Positions 11,002-24,201 are shown, counted from the stretch's first letter. The stretch is 64,000 nucleotides of DNA from Candidatus Gracilibacteria bacterium (GCA_010119145.1 JAACSU010000007.1:639869-703868); one strand, 5' to 3'. Program-made: numbers and translations. The notes: generated from the letters alone by a model not told the origin.

Positions 11002-12345
11002 ATGAACCAGAAAAAAATATACTGTATAGGAATAGGATGAATTGGAGTCTCTGCACTAGCTAGATATTATCTGTCACAGTGATATGAAGTATTTTGAAGT
11101 GATTCAAATAATTCAAAACTCATTGAGGCTCTCATTTGAGAGTGATGTGATATTATCATATGAGCTAGTAGTTCTCGTATAGATAACAGTTTTGAAACTA
11201 TTATTTATTCAGAAGCTGTTCCAACGACTCAAGGAGAACTCTTACGCGCAAGAGAGTTACAACTATTATGTTTGAAGTACTCAGAAGCACTTTGAAGAGT
11301 AGTCAATGAGTATAAACTCATCACAGTTTCTTGAACACACGGGAAATCAACTACGAGTAGTATGATTGCTCAAGTACTGAAACATAGTTGAGAGAGCTTC
11401 TCAGCAGTCATAGGCACGATACTGAAAGAGTTTGGAGGGAAAAATTTTTACACACAATGAGATAATAACTTTTTTGTAATAGAAGCCTGTGAATATAAAG
11501 AGCATTTTCATGCCTACAAACCCCTCGTTGCAGTGATTACAAACATTGAGTATGATCATGCTGATTATTTTAAAACTCCTGAGAGTTATGTACAAGCCTA
11601 CGAAAATTTTATACATAATATACTTCCTTGAGGATTTTGTATCCTCGATGCTAATGAAAAAAACAGCTCTAAACTTATTTGAAAAAGAAGTGATATAAAC
11701 TACATTGCTGTGTCTAAAAATAGTTTTGAATTGAGAGGAGTAGATGGAAGTAGCGAAATTTTTGATTTTCCTGAGATAGTTCTTCACGTACCTGGAAGTC
11801 ATATCCTCTATGACGCAAAACTCAGTTACGTCGTTACTCATATGATTGGAATATCAGATAAAGTGATACTCGAAAGTTTAGAAAACTATAGCGGAGTTTG
11901 GAGACGTATGGAAAAAATAGGAACAACAGAAAACTGAAATATGCTCATAAGTGACTATGGTCATCATCCAACTGAGATTCAAGTAACACTTCAAGCGCTC
12001 AGAGATACTTATCCCGAACATACAATACTCTGTGTATTTCAACCACATCAATATTCTCGTACTATTGAACTTATTGAGTGATTTAAAGAGAGTTTTGATG
12101 CAGCTGATACCCTTATCGTTCCAAATATTTATGAATCCAGAGATAGTGAAGCAGATAAAATAAACATGAATACGGAGATATTTTTGGAAGCAGTGAATCA
12201 TAAAAATAGTAAAAATGGCAAATGACTCATTCATACTGCTGAATTAATACAGAAATTTGATATTGATAATCCAAATAATGCCATCCTATTACTTCTTTGA
12301 GCCTGAGATATAGATTCACTTCGTGACAAAATAAAAACGAGCTAG
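11002..12345 (+). CDS. murC: UDP-N-acetylmuramate--L-alanine ligase
   Basis: 447 residues, normal for MurC. The N-terminal Rossmann motif GIGGIGVSALA (near residues 9-19), the ATP loop TVSGTHGKSTTSSM (about 107-120), the central-domain ITNIEYDHADYF, and the C-terminal DYGHHPTEI and VFQPHQYSRT motifs are all characteristic of MurC. It adds L-Ala to UDP-MurNAc in the cytoplasm and shows that the cell makes peptidoglycan. It is the last gene of the map operon; the terminator hairpin overlaps its final codons. Confidence 0.95.
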
Positions 12346-12356
12346 GCTCGTTTTTA
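12333..12356. terminator. murC terminator, possibly shared with bcp
   Basis: AAAAACGAGC-ta-GGCTCGTTTTT hairpin whose left arm is the last murC codons. The convergent bcp gene ends just to the right. Confidence 0.8.
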
Positions 12357-12358
12357 TT

Positions 12359-12829
12359 TTATTCTGGGAGGTGTATTTCTCTGAGGACTTTTTCAGCATG
12401 TCCTTTTGCTCGTACATTTCTCCATTCTTGTATTATTTCTCAATTTTTATTGAGCAGAAAAGTAGAACGAATAACTCAGGTAACTATTTTTCAATAATTA
12501 TTCTTTTCTCCATAGGCTCAGAGCTCTTTATGAAGAATAAGTTCAGGATCAGAAATGAGATCTATTTGTAAATCATGATTTTCTATGAAGTCTTTATGAC
12601 TCGCAATACTGTTTTTTGAGACTCAAACCAACACAATTCATAAGTCTTGAAAATCATTTTTAAGTGATGAAAAACTTTTATTTTCAAGCGTACATCCTGG
12701 AGTATTATCTGCTGGATAAAAATACAATAAAGTGTAATCTCAGTAAGATATTATATCTTTAAAACTCAGTTCAGCTGTTTCTCATGATGAAGTAATAGCT
12801 TGGAATCTATTTTCTAAATTAATTTTCAT
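12359..12829 (-). CDS. bcp: PrxQ/Bcp-type peroxiredoxin
   Basis: 156 residues, usual for the family. The motif YPADNTPGCTLENKSF carries the peroxidatic cysteine. The second cysteine that many PrxQ proteins have five residues later (GCTxEAC) is absent here, so it is probably a 1-Cys form that needs an external thiol. Pro, Thr and the later Arg (VIRSTFLL) of the active site are conserved. It reduces peroxides in the cytoplasm and is the second peroxiredoxin in the window. It lies ten bases downstream of secD on the same strand. Confidence 0.92.
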
Positions 12830-12839
12830 ATATATTAGA

Positions 12840-14459
12840 TTATTTTCAAATAAATACTTTTTGAGAAATATCTGATCGAGCTATGAGTCGGATAAAGAGT
12901 CGACTCACAAAGAATACTGAAAATAAACTGACAATAATACCAAGTCCCAAAATGAATCCAAATCCTTTTATAAGATTAATCCCGAATACAAAAAGTATCA
13001 GCGCTACGATGAGACCTGTAATATTCGCGTCCCAAATAGCTGAAAATGACTTTTCAAATCAAATTTTTACTGATTCACGAATAGTGCTTCCTTGTCTGAG
13101 TTCATCCTTTACCCTTTCAAATATAAGAATATTAGCATCAATAGCAATACCGATAGAGAGCACCAAACCAGCAATAGAAGCAAGAGTGAGCACTACACCA
13201 AATTGTTTCAGTATAGCGAGTGTTATAACTATGTATATAAATAGTGCAATTGCTGATACAAATCATGCAAGTCTATAAGTGAATATAAGAAATAATAAAA
13301 TAACTAGAAAACCAAACATACCAGCATAGATTATTTTTTCAAGTGAGTTTTGACCTAAACGAGCATCGATAGTTCGTTCACTTGTAAGATAAATTGGGGC
13401 AGGAACCACTCATGTATTTATATCAGTCGCGAGTTTTTGAGCAGATTCTGGAGTATAATTTCCTGTGATAACTGCTTGCCCTGTAAGTATAGCATCATTG
13501 ACCGTAGGAGAAGTGAGGAGTTCTCATCATACAAATATAGCAATAGGTTGTCCAACAAGTCTTTTTGTAAGTTCACCAAATATATCCGCTCCATCGTTAT
13601 TGAATGTAAGCTCTACCATTGGTTGAAATGCCTGATTATATTGAACCGAAGCTTTCGTAAAATAAGTATCGTTGAGCACTCTCCCTTGAGAATCTTCAGC
13701 AGATATCCATATTGATGGTTCAGCGTCTACTACGATATAATCAAAACTATCCTCATTTTTTTTATACACAAGATATCAGTTTTCACCATCAGTGTTTTCT
13801 ATTTCAGAAAGTGAAGTAGATATATTTTGCTTATTGAGATTAATAGTTGCTCAACTTTCTGTTAATAATGAAGTTATATCGGAAACCGTTCCAACTTCAA
13901 TTCATTCATTATTATTTTGAAATCTTTGTGTTTCAGTGATAAATTCATCTGGACTCTTTTGTAAATCAGTGAGTATTTGACCAGCAAGTTCTTTTCTAGC
14001 TGTTCTGTCAGCTTCTGTAATATTTTCCCTGAGTTCTTTAAACTCTATTCTAACTACTTTTCCAATCGCATCTTTCGCTCGCTCTATATTCGCTGAACTT
14101 TGAAGTGCATCATTTCATTTAAGTGGTATTTGAACTATGATATGTTGTTCATCACCGTAACTCGCACTCGTAATAATAGAATCATTGATATTAAGTGTAG
14201 CAATTCGTTTATCAATTACAGATTTTAACCCTTCTACGATTGAATCCTCACGCTGTTGATTGTAATCTTCTTCAGTTCTTGCTTCTTCTAAATCAACTTT
14301 ATAATCAAGCTCTATTCCTCACTGAAGGTCAAGTCCTAGCTTATAATCTGGTCCAGAAAATGGAACAACTAAACCAAAATAATTCCAAGGAACAGCAAAC
14401 AGAAGTATGAACAGTCCACCTAGAACTGTTAAGAACAATTTAAAAATAAGAGATTTCAT
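12840..14459 (-). CDS. secD: SecD, protein-export membrane subunit
   Basis: 539 residues. An N-terminal membrane helix (KLFLTVLGGLFILLFAV) is followed by the SecD motif DYKLGLDLQGGIEL, a large periplasmic-type P1 region, and five C-terminal membrane helices including the conserved SIGIAIDANILIFER stretch. SecD works with SecF and SecYEG, using the proton gradient to pull secreted proteins outward. No secF gene follows, and the protein ends after the sixth helix, so SecF must be elsewhere. The gene precedes bcp on the same strand. Confidence 0.95.
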
Positions 14460-14532
14460 AGAGTTTAGTAAAAATTATTACGCACATTGTATCCACAAAC
14501 AGCAAATTAAGAAAAATAGCTTATAATTATAT

Positions 14533-14562
14533 TTGACAAAAATAGTATTTAGTTAGTATATA
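14533..14562 (+). promoter_or_regulatory. near-consensus promoter before the interrupted small gene
   Basis: TTGACA at 14533-14538, 18-base spacer, TATATA at 14557-14562 (or TATAAT two bases on). It is the best -35 in the window and lies about 30 bases before the ATG at 14593. Confidence 0.6.
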
Positions 14563-14592
14563 ATTAATATATTATTAATAATAAGAGATTTT

Positions 14593-14895
14593 ATGCATAA
14601 ATGAATTTGAGTTTTATCTTTATTAGCTTCAGTTTGAGTAAGTGAATTAGATGCCCAAACTTACCAAGAAGATGATAGAATGAAGGTTACGACATAATGA
14701 TTTGAGTGTGATGGAGTTTGAGTTTGAGAAATAACTAAACAAAGAGTACTTGATTTAATAAATACTGTGGACTTAAACAATGACGATTTAACTGATAGAA
14801 CACACATATGACCAAAAGGAGAAAAAAGACTTTCTTTTAAGTCTGAAGATATAATGATTTCTGTTGTTTGCGAAAAACGTTGAACACTCATATAA
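14593..14895 (+). pseudogene. small secreted protein gene with an in-frame TAA
   Basis: One frame holds 34 codons (MHKGIGVLSLLASVG..., a weak signal-peptide-like start), then TAA at 14695-14697 (codon 35), then 65 more codons to TAA at 14893-14895. The second part has cysteines near both ends (GFECDG, SVVCEK) and ordinary codon use with several TGA glycines, so the two halves look like one protein of about 100 residues. No good start codon exists just after the TAA. Explanations: a real nonsense mutation, a sequencing error, or readthrough. The protein is not recognised. A strong promoter lies in front and a terminator behind. Confidence 0.5.
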
Positions 14896-14900
14896 AAAAT

Positions 14901-14930
14901 AAAAAACTCAGGATTAATCCTGAGTTTTTT
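14901..14930. terminator. bidirectional terminator between the small gene and rlmN
   Basis: AAAAAACTCAGGAT-TA-ATCCTGAGTTTTTT is almost a perfect palindrome. The rlmN stop codon lies in its centre. Confidence 0.85.
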
Positions 14931-15981
14931 CTTCTGTATCTTTTTTCTTTCTCGCAAGTTGCCCACAGGCAGCAGCAATATCATCTCCCATCGTTGCTCG
15001 AATCGTTGAAACCACTCCGTATTTTTCAAGGGTTCTTTGAAATTTTTCAATAATGAATCGTGGAGTCGTAGTATATCAGTCTGATGCAGTTCCCTCTCAC
15101 GCATTATACGGGATGAAGTTTACATGAGCAAGCCTTCCCTGTAAGAGTTTCCCGAGTTCATCAGCGAGCTTGAGATGATCATTTACTCAATTAATCATGA
15201 TATATTCATAAAAAATTCTTTTATTCGTTTTTTCTACGTATCTATCCAATGAAGTCATAAGCTTTTCTAAATCATAGGTATGATCTACTGGCATGATACT
15301 CCTTCTAATTTCATCATTAGGAGCATGGAGACTTACTGCGAGCGATGTTTGAGGGAAATCCTCAGTAAATTTTTGTATACCAGGAACAATTCCACAAGTA
15401 GAGACCGTCACTCTTCTATTAGCTAAATCAAACTTCTTTTGATTCGTAAATACGTGAATTGATTCTTTCATCACGTCATAATTGAGCATAGGTTCTCACA
15501 TACCCATAAATACTACATTTCTGAGTTTTTCTCACTCAGAATTTAACATTCGAGCAGCATACATCACTTGTTCTACAACTTCATAGAGTGGTAGATTTTT
15601 TTGTAAACCGAGTTTTCCAGTTGCACAAAATGTACACGCCATCGGACAACCTGCCTGACAACTGATACACAGAGTATTTCTTCCAGAGAGATGACGCATC
15701 AAAACTGCTTCTATAAAAAGTCCGTCTTGGGTTTCAAAGAGAAATTTTGTTGTTTGTCCGTTCGCTGAAGTAGCTTGATTATCTACTTTTAGTGTCTCAT
15801 AAAAACAATTCTCCTTGAGTAATTCTCGAAGTTCTTTCGGAATTGTTTGAATTTCATCAAAATTTGTGATGAAGTTTTTGTAAATAGCGTTCTCAATTTG
15901 ACCATAACGAAATGCAGGAAATTTATATTGCGCAAACAGTTCCTTTAATTTTAACTCGTCATGTATTGAAAATTTTTCCAC
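14914..15981 (-). CDS. rlmN: 23S rRNA/tRNA adenine-C2 methyltransferase
   Basis: 355 residues. The radical-SAM motif is CPMACTFC (Cx3Cx2C) in [25 protein letters not shown], the conserved catalytic cysteine region [19 protein letters not shown] and the C-terminal [15 protein letters not shown] with the methyl-carrying cysteine are all present. It methylates A2503 of 23S rRNA and A37 of some tRNAs. One TGA (about residue 150) and several others are glycines that would split the gene under the standard code. It has its own transcription unit. Confidence 0.95.
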
Positions 15982-16054
15982 TATCTTTGGGTTAAGGTTC
16001 GCAGATTGTATAAATAAAATAAAAAATGTAAAGGCAAAATTGTATTTATATTTC

Positions 16055-16082
16055 TTGTGATTTTTCTATTTATTTTTATACT
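16055..16082 (+). promoter_or_regulatory. promoter for the 16114 pilin-like gene
   Basis: TTGTGA (16055-16060), 16-base spacer, TATACT (16077-16082), 31 bases before the ATG. Confidence 0.5.
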
Positions 16083-16113
16083 GAAAACAATACAAATATT
16101 TCTCAATTATTCA

Positions 16114-16749
16114 ATGAAATACGATCTCAAAGCAACATCAATCATCGAAGCAATGGTCGTACTCTTGATTGTTGTAACAGGAATCATTTGAGTATATTGA
16201 TTACTAAACTCCTCTCAACGATTAGCAAACAGTACTTGAAACCGTATAGAAGCAATTTCTATTGCAAGAGATGGACTCGAATCATTTTCAAATATACGAG
16301 ATACAAACTGGATTAGATTCTCTGCAGACACGCGAAACTGTTGGAATGTACTAAATTATAATATTAATTGTTTAGGTAACTCTACTACAACTTACGATAT
16401 AAGATCACTTGCAAATCAGTCTTATAGCATTTATAGAAATGCTCAAAATCAATTTGAGTTAAGTTTGAAAAGTAATCTTTGAGATTTTGATACACCAAGC
16501 TATAGAAATGATTTCAAAGTGCAAAAAGATGCGAGATGATTTTATACTCAAAGTGGATGAGTTGATATCAATCCTCTCTACACTCGAGAGATAATTGTTG
16601 AATATATTGAAGATACGAATAGTGATGCGAGCATCAATTCAAATGATGCTAAAATGAGGGTGAGTTCTCTCGTACAATGGAGAGATGTGTGAAATGAAAA
16701 CATTAAGACTCTCACATTGCAAACCGTTCTCACGAATTGGTACAAATAG
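16114..16749 (+). CDS. type IV pilin-like (minor pseudopilin) protein
   Basis: 211 residues. The short basic leader MKYDLKA is followed by TSIIEAMVVLLIVVTGIIGVY, a hydrophobic helix with Glu at position +5, as in PilV/GspI-type prepilins. Residue -1 is Ala, not the usual Gly. Residues 30-211 form the globular head with two cysteines (RNCWN...NCLG) that probably make one disulfide. Expected processing is by a prepilin peptidase, not seen in this window. Other pilin-like genes lie at 61.5-63.8 kb. It has its own promoter and terminator. Confidence 0.8.
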
Positions 16750-16787
16750 ATTAAAAAACACTTATCAAATTGATAAGTGTTTTTTAA
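16750..16787. terminator. bidirectional terminator, pilin-like gene and 1360-residue gene
   Basis: TTAAAAAACACTTATCAA pairs with TTGATAAGTGTTTTTTAA; a long perfect stem with A- and T-tracts on the two sides. Confidence 0.9.
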
Positions 16788-16791
16788 TCTA

Positions 16792-19700
16792 TTAATATTC
16801 ATCTGAATAATCATCATCTTTTCTTTGTGGAGCTACTCGAGGAGTAATAGCCCTGTTTACATCTCATTTCACCACATCAGAAAAGCTTGGAAAGTCATCT
16901 GATGGCACTTCTCATTCATTTAAAAATTCATATCAGCCTCGTGAATCTACTACAGTTGCTCTTTCATAACTTCTTCATCCATTTTCATGATCTATAATTT
17001 GGTTTACAAATCTATCAATAATTCACGTATTTTCTCAGGCATCAATACTTTCTGAGTTTGCTCACGCATTCACGAGTTGATCAAAATACACTCACCAATC
17101 ATTGAGTTTAGAAAATTTTCAAGTGGGAGAATTAAATGCTGCAAGAGTTCTAATTTCAGCATGCATCCCCATTATAGCAGTAAGAAAATCTCTGAGGTTC
17201 TTTTCGAGAATTTTTTTCTGAATTTCTTTATTTTTCATTGGATCAGAATCATACTTTCTTTTTGTTACAGCAACCATTTCTGGAACTATTTCATCAGTCC
17301 ACATCATATTTGAAGCATCTCAGTGAGATAAAACTCACCCGGTTCTCATATTAAAGAGTCCTGAGGCTTTTTTTATACTAAGACCCGAAGTTCCCTTTGC
17401 AGCCATAGGATCTTCGTATAACTTATTCTCAGTAAAACTTGGATCTTGTCACATAAATCCTTCAAGTTTGTTATAATATTTTTTGAATATAGGATCGTCA
17501 TCCTTTTCAAGAAAAATCATTTTGTTGTGTATATCTTCAGTCTCTCACGTATTAAGCATATATAAAATATCTGTAATATCTCATCCCCATTTTTTATAAA
17601 ATGCAATTGTTTCATCTTGTTTCTCTCATTCTGGTTTAAGATTGTTTTTTTGATTCTTAAATATACTTTGAGCTTGAGCAGATATTCAAGCATACTTTTG
17701 AGGATTCTTTTCTTCGAGTCTTTCAGATATTCTTTTTATAGTTTGATTCACTATATCTATATCTCATGAATACGACATAAATCTCATCATCATAAGCATT
17801 CGAGACTGGCTTGGAAAATTCTTCGCTTTATCAAGAATATCTTTCTCAAAATTATATGCCATACCCGAGTACATCATAACAAACGGAATCATATTCATTT
17901 CTTTCATGCTCCCTCATTTGTTCGTGACAGACTCAAGCCATCAAAAAGAGTTTGGATAATTTCAACTGCTCATTTCTGAAAGTCATCCATCAATTCGTTC
18001 GACTACATCTCTTTCATTAGAACCATCTTTTAAACCTACAGCCCATTCTTCCTCTTTTCATTGACCTCTAAATTTCTTAAGTTCTTTTGCGAGTTTAGAT
18101 CTTCTTTTTACTCCATTATACCCTCATTCTTTTACTTGTTCAGACATGAGGTTATAAACGAGTTCTTCTTCCGTGGTATTGAGTCAAAGTTTATCATTTT
18201 TTTCATGGACTCTCATCCACACAGAATCTCCAATAATACCTCACATTTTTTGATACCAATAACTTTGACCTTGGTATTCATACATCTCTTTCGCATTGAG
18301 CGCTCCATATTTTTCAAGCATATAAAACATACCAGCTTCTTTTTTATATTCTGGAGTTCTTGGGTCTTTGAGCCAATTTTTTATTAATTGTGTAGCTGGT
18401 TTAGAATTAATATCCTTAAGTCTTCAGATAAATTCTTCCATACTTTTCTTTTGAGTTTGTTCTACCCGAGACATCATATCAGTCTTCCCATCTTTTCATA
18501 AAAGTGGTCCAAAAAACTTGAGGGCAAATTGGTTTGCTTTATCATCATCACCTTCATTGAGAATATTAGTGATCTGCTCTATAGCTGTTTTTGATCATTT
18601 CACAACTGAAGCAAGCGACATTCCTTGAAACATAAAATTAAAGAGTCCAAATTTGCTTTCTGGAATTGGAACATTATCCATTTTCTCCTGTTTCACCTTT
18701 CACTCTTCTAAACTTCTAAGTTCAAGTTTATTATCAACAATATATCTATCTAAAACTCATACACTCATAGTATATTTCTGACTCTCAACCTTGAAAATTT
18801 CACCTACTTTTTTATCCTTCGTTTCTCAATTTTTTTGTTTTTCAGATTTCTTTTTATCAGCAACTTCTCAAAAACTTACTGTGACCATCTCTCCATCAAT
18901 AGAATGGATTTTAAAAAGTTGTTTTGATCATCATGAAATAGGAACCAAAAAATCATAATTAACATTCGTTTTAGATTTTCTGTGTTGTATTTTACCAGAT
19001 TTTAATTCAAATTCTGACCATTTTGTATACATTTGGTCAGTTTGAGTAAATAGCTCCTGAAAGTCAGTAATTTTAGAGACTCTCACTGCTTTTTGACTTT
19101 TAAAAGCTTCAATAAATTGTTGATAGGTCAGGGATTCTTCTCCTTTAAGTCATTTAACAACTATTGTTTGATTATCATCAAATACTCTAAGAACACTGAA
19201 AGTTTCTCATTTTTTTCCATTGGTCGTAAATGTAGTCCCTTTTTCGATTCAAAATGCCTTTCACTCAGTATCCAGCTCATCAAGTTGCGCGTGCAAAGTT
19301 TTTGTATTTTGACTTGAAACGTTCAGATACACTTGTTCCTTTTCGTCTTGTAAGAGGAGTAATTCATTGAGCTTTGAATCATCATTCCATTGTGACTTTG
19401 GAGTTCATTGTTTTCTTAACTCATCTTTTCTCGCTTGAATTTGTTCTGCAATTTGAGTTTTTTCTCTTTCAATTTGTATTTTATCCTGATAGTTGTCAGC
19501 TCAATGTTTATCAGTTATTTTTCATGTTTGGATTCTATGATTGAGTGTTTGCTTCGAAATAAACTCAATTTTAGGAACTCAATGTTCTTGATTTTGAGCC
19601 TTGCTTGCAAAGTCTATAAATTGAGAGTACGTTTGTCTCGAAACATCACTACTTGCTCTCGCGTCATAGGATTCAGATCATCTATCAACGAGTGAAAATG

Positions 19701-20874
19701 TCCCAACTTTTCAAGTATTTATTATTTCAGCGTAGAGATTTACTTCTTGCAGAACTTTCGTTTCAGGATGTTGAAGTTTTTGAGTTAAAACAATAATTGC
19801 TCCAGCATGGAAGTTTTCAACTCACTCAACATTTGCTAAACTTCATAATATACTTTTTGCTTCATCCAGTGATTGAACACTCTCTGACGCAAGTCTCGTC
19901 TCAATATCAGCTATAAGAGTATTATAATCACTTGCAAAGAGATCATAGAAAAAATTCTTTTCAAAGAGTTGCTCTTGAGAACTCGCATGTGATAAAAGTC
20001 ACTGCGTAGACATAAGGAGTTCTTCATCACTAATTTGAGATATATAGCTCTCAACATCAATCCCCGTAGTTCCAAAAAGTCCTGTTTCAACTGAAGTTTC
20101 TAAAGCGCTTTTTTTTATAGATTTTGCAGCTTGATTATCAATAATTCAAAGTTCTATTGCTTGTGCAACGGTCATACTTGGCATATATGACTCAATAATT
20201 TTTTGTTTTTCATCTACAGTAAATATAGATGATTCAAAAAGAGTCATGACATCAGCTGTATCTAATTTTTGTCGAGATTTGATTTTGTTATTAACAATAC
20301 TTATTGCTCGTTGTTCGTGATCTGGAAGACGTGAAAATCTTTTTTCAATCTGCATGTCCTGTAAGACTCATGAAAATAACTTTACATTTGGAGTATGAGT
20401 GGATCCATAGACCGTATTAATAAATTTTTTACGCTCTTTTTCTGATTTTAGTAAAAGCTCAAGTTCCGATTCTCTCTCAATACTTTCAACTTTTGGAGCA
20501 ATTTTTGATGAATATTTTTTGGTATCTATATCAAATTCTTGCAAGAAACTATCTTGGATAGCTATTTTTTTTGAACGAATTCAAGCCAGAAAATGAGCAA
20601 TTTCTTTTTTAAAACTACTTACTTGAAGCGTGTCATTAGATATTTCAAGTCCTGAGAACCTAGAGTCAGTTCCAGAAAAGTTTTTTATGTCTTGAATTTG
20701 ATCAGGAGTAAAATCATTGACTCAGTCGATTGATTTTGCAAATGTGAGTCTATCTTCTTTTTTATTAAGTCTGTTTTTTACATACGAGGAAACAAGTTCA
20801 GCATATGAATTATTTTTATTTATTGGTTTATTTACCTTATCTTCTCCAGATTCACCAAGTGTAGGTCCAGTCAT
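16792..20874 (-). CDS. 1360-residue protein of unknown function
   Basis: Open through 1361 codons with TGA=Gly. No signal peptide or membrane helix is obvious: it begins MTGPTLGESGEDKVNKPINK. The N-terminal third is rich in helices with charged faces. The middle (around residues 520-680) has beta-type segments such as GTTFTTNGKKGETFSVLRVFDD and a matching later unit, perhaps two related small barrels. The C-terminal third is helical, Met- and Lys-rich (for example MLMMMRFMSY), and ends in an Arg/Asp tail. No Walker, protease or nuclease motif was recognised. It is transcribed alone from a good promoter, divergent from rseP. Confidence 0.8.
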
Positions 20875-20901
20875 ATTTCTCTATTTAAGAATATTTTAAA
20901 T

Positions 20902-20930
20902 ATTATACAATAATATGCTATAAAAATCAA
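20902..20930 (-). promoter_or_regulatory. promoter for the 1360-residue gene
   Basis: On the minus strand: TTGATT (20930-20925), 17-base spacer, TATAAT (20907-20902), 27 bases before the ATG at 20874. Confidence 0.6.
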
Positions 20931-20954
20931 AAATAAAGACTTGAAGAAATAATA

Positions 20955-20982
20955 TTGCACTTGGCTTAAAATACGATACTAT
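20955..20982 (+). promoter_or_regulatory. promoter for rseP
   Basis: TTGCAC (20955-20960), 16-base spacer, TACTAT (20977-20982), 29 bases before the rseP ATG. Confidence 0.5.
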
Positions 20983-21011
20983 GAGTCTATTAATTTTTGA
21001 TTCTATAGGCT

Positions 21012-22373
21012 ATGATATTCCTCTGAATTCTCGTGAGTATTGTTATTTTTAGTATCATTGTACTTTTCCATGAGTATTGACATTATCAAACAGCTAGATT
21101 TTTTGGTATACACGTTGAAGAATTTGGTCTATGAATACCTCCGAGAGCAAAAAAACTCTGGAAAAATAAATATTGAACTTTATTTTCACTCAACTGGATT
21201 CCATTGTGAGGATTTGTTAAAATAGCGTGAGAATCTGAAATAGAGTTTCGGTATTATTCATGAAAATGAAAACATCTTACACTAGAACAAATACAAAAGA
21301 GACTGCATAAACACGAAGATATTTATGACGTGAATGGAAAAGAAATTAAAAAAATTGAGAGAAAATTTCTAGAATCACATATTCAAAATCATAATGCTTG
21401 AGCTAACTTTTATGAAAAAAATATCTTCCAAAAAACTTCTGTTCTTTTAGCGTGAGTTATTATGAACTTTTTACTTGCAGGATTCATTTTTACGGGATTA
21501 TTTTTTATGTGAGTACAACCTATTGGGATAAACTCCGTTATACCTACAGAGCTTCCATCTAAGATTATTCCAACAATTGACCAAGCGATTGAATCTGGAC
21601 TGATTACCAAAAACCCTGGAATACTTCTCTATCCAATTGAAGATTCGGTTTCACAAGCTGCATGAATACAAGAATGAGATATATTATTACGGATGAATAA
21701 TATTATATTTTCAGATATATCTGAACTTCAATCATATATCAAGGAAAATCCCTTGAATTCTCCACTCAGTTTATATATTCAAAGAATAATAGAATGTTCT
21801 CCAGGAGAAACAGAGTGAGAAACTTGTCCCATAATAGAATTTCTAGAAGTACAACTCTCTCCAAACAGCGAAAATATGATAGGTTCCTATTTAGCTCCAA
21901 ACTTGCAACTTGAGGAATGATTTGAGTATAAATTTGGAATTATAGATTCTTTAAAATTTGGTTTTTTAGAGACATACTACCAAAGTAGACTCACGTTATC
22001 AGGACTTTGAATTTTGGTGAAAAACATATTTGCTCCAGAAACACCTGTCCAAAGACAAGAAGCCCTTGATCAAGTAGCATGACCTATTGGAATAGTTAGT
22101 ATCATAACACAATCTCTTGCATGAGGATTTACACTCTTAATAATCTTAGCTGCAGTGATATCTGTGAATCTTTGAGTATTTAATCTTTTACCAATTCCGG
22201 CTCTAGATGGAGGAAGAATTGCACTTTTATGGATTCGTAGTTTCCTTGAATCTATCTTTTGAAAAAATGCTTCTCTTCAAAAAATTGAAAATCTTACTCA
22301 TATATTTTTCTTCATTCTTCTCATTGCACTTTCATTTCTAATAGCATATAATGATATAGTAAAACTATTTTAG
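21012..22373 (+). CDS. rseP: M50 site-2 intramembrane protease (RseP type)
   Basis: 453 residues. The zinc motif HEYGH (His20, Glu21, His24) lies in the first membrane helix, with its glycine written TGA. The partner motif LLPIPALDGGR has the third ligand at Asp399. Between them are a second helix (FLLAGFIFTGLFFMG), a PDZ-like region (about residues 215-275, with AAGIQEGDILLRMN) and a long insert. Members cut membrane-anchored anti-sigma factors and leftover signal peptides. The start at 21012 follows a TAG in the same frame, so it cannot be longer. An ATG at 20981 opens another short frame that overlaps the promoter and is not used here. Confidence 0.93.
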
Positions 22374-22386
22374 TATCAGATTATCG

Positions 22387-22974
22387 ATGAATAAAAATCT
22401 CATTATTGACGTCAAAAACTACGTAAATTATCTCATGCTTCCTCTTGATGAACTCTATTATCATCATTATGAACATGCATTGAGTGTAATGGAACGAGCT
22501 ATGTATCTCGCCACTATGGAATGATGTGAGAGTAGTGATATCGAGCTTCTTTGTATTGCTTCCCTCTTTCACGATACATGATTTGTGATACAGTACGATA
22601 ATAATGAAAATATAGGAGCAAAAATAGCTCAAAATTTTCTTAAAACAATTCTATATCCAGAAGACAAAATTAAAATCATAGAACATCTTATACTTGCAAC
22701 AGCTCCAGAAAAAGAACCCAAAACTCTCTTAGAAAAGATTATAAAAGATGCAGATATGGATAATCTGTGAAGAGAAGATTTTTTTGACATAGCCTCTAAG
22801 CTGAAACATGAAAGGGAGACGATCAAAAAAATAAAAATAAGAGATCCCGATTGGCACCATGCAGCACTTGATATTATTCAAGGTCATAGTTTTTATACCC
22901 CAACTCAAATAAAAGAAAGAAATCAAAAATTAATTGAAAACACAGAAGAATTACGAAAACAACTTGGAGAATAA
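22387..22974 (+). CDS. HD-domain phosphohydrolase
   Basis: 195 residues, a single HD domain. The metal ligands are His30 (YEHALSV), His62-Asp63 (SLFHDTGF) and an Asp in DADMDNLGR. It looks like the small soluble HD proteins that hydrolyse nucleotides or phosphates; the substrate cannot be read from sequence. It starts 13 bases after rseP, so the two may be co-transcribed, and a hairpin follows it before tgt. Confidence 0.88.
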
Positions 22975-23006
22975 TTTTTTTCTTTATATAATACATTTAA
23001 AATACG

Positions 23007-23032
23007 AAGATACATTTATTTGTATCTTTTTT
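23007..23032 (+). terminator. terminator after the HD hydrolase gene
   Basis: AGATACA (23008-23014), 6-base loop, TGTATCT (23021-23027), then TTTTT. Confidence 0.65.
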
Positions 23033-23052
23033 ATATATATTTAATTCATAGT

Positions 23053-24201
<1,149 letters not shown>

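Noticed and set aside
14661-15104. Minus-strand open frame of 147 codons ending in rlmN.
   Set aside because: It is another frame of rlmN and the terminator region; the radical-SAM reading frame runs through the same DNA.
15532-15534. Possible break in rlmN at a TGA codon.
   Set aside because: It is a glycine codon; the frame continues with the rest of the radical-SAM enzyme.
15985-16010. GGTTCGC-like sequence resembling a tRNA T-loop.
   Set aside because: No acceptor stem, anticodon arm or CCA-side pairing could be found around it.
20981-21052. Short open frame starting ATGAGTCTA upstream of rseP.
   Set aside because: It begins at the -10 element, is only 23 codons, and overlaps the rseP start in another frame. 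It is probably not translated.
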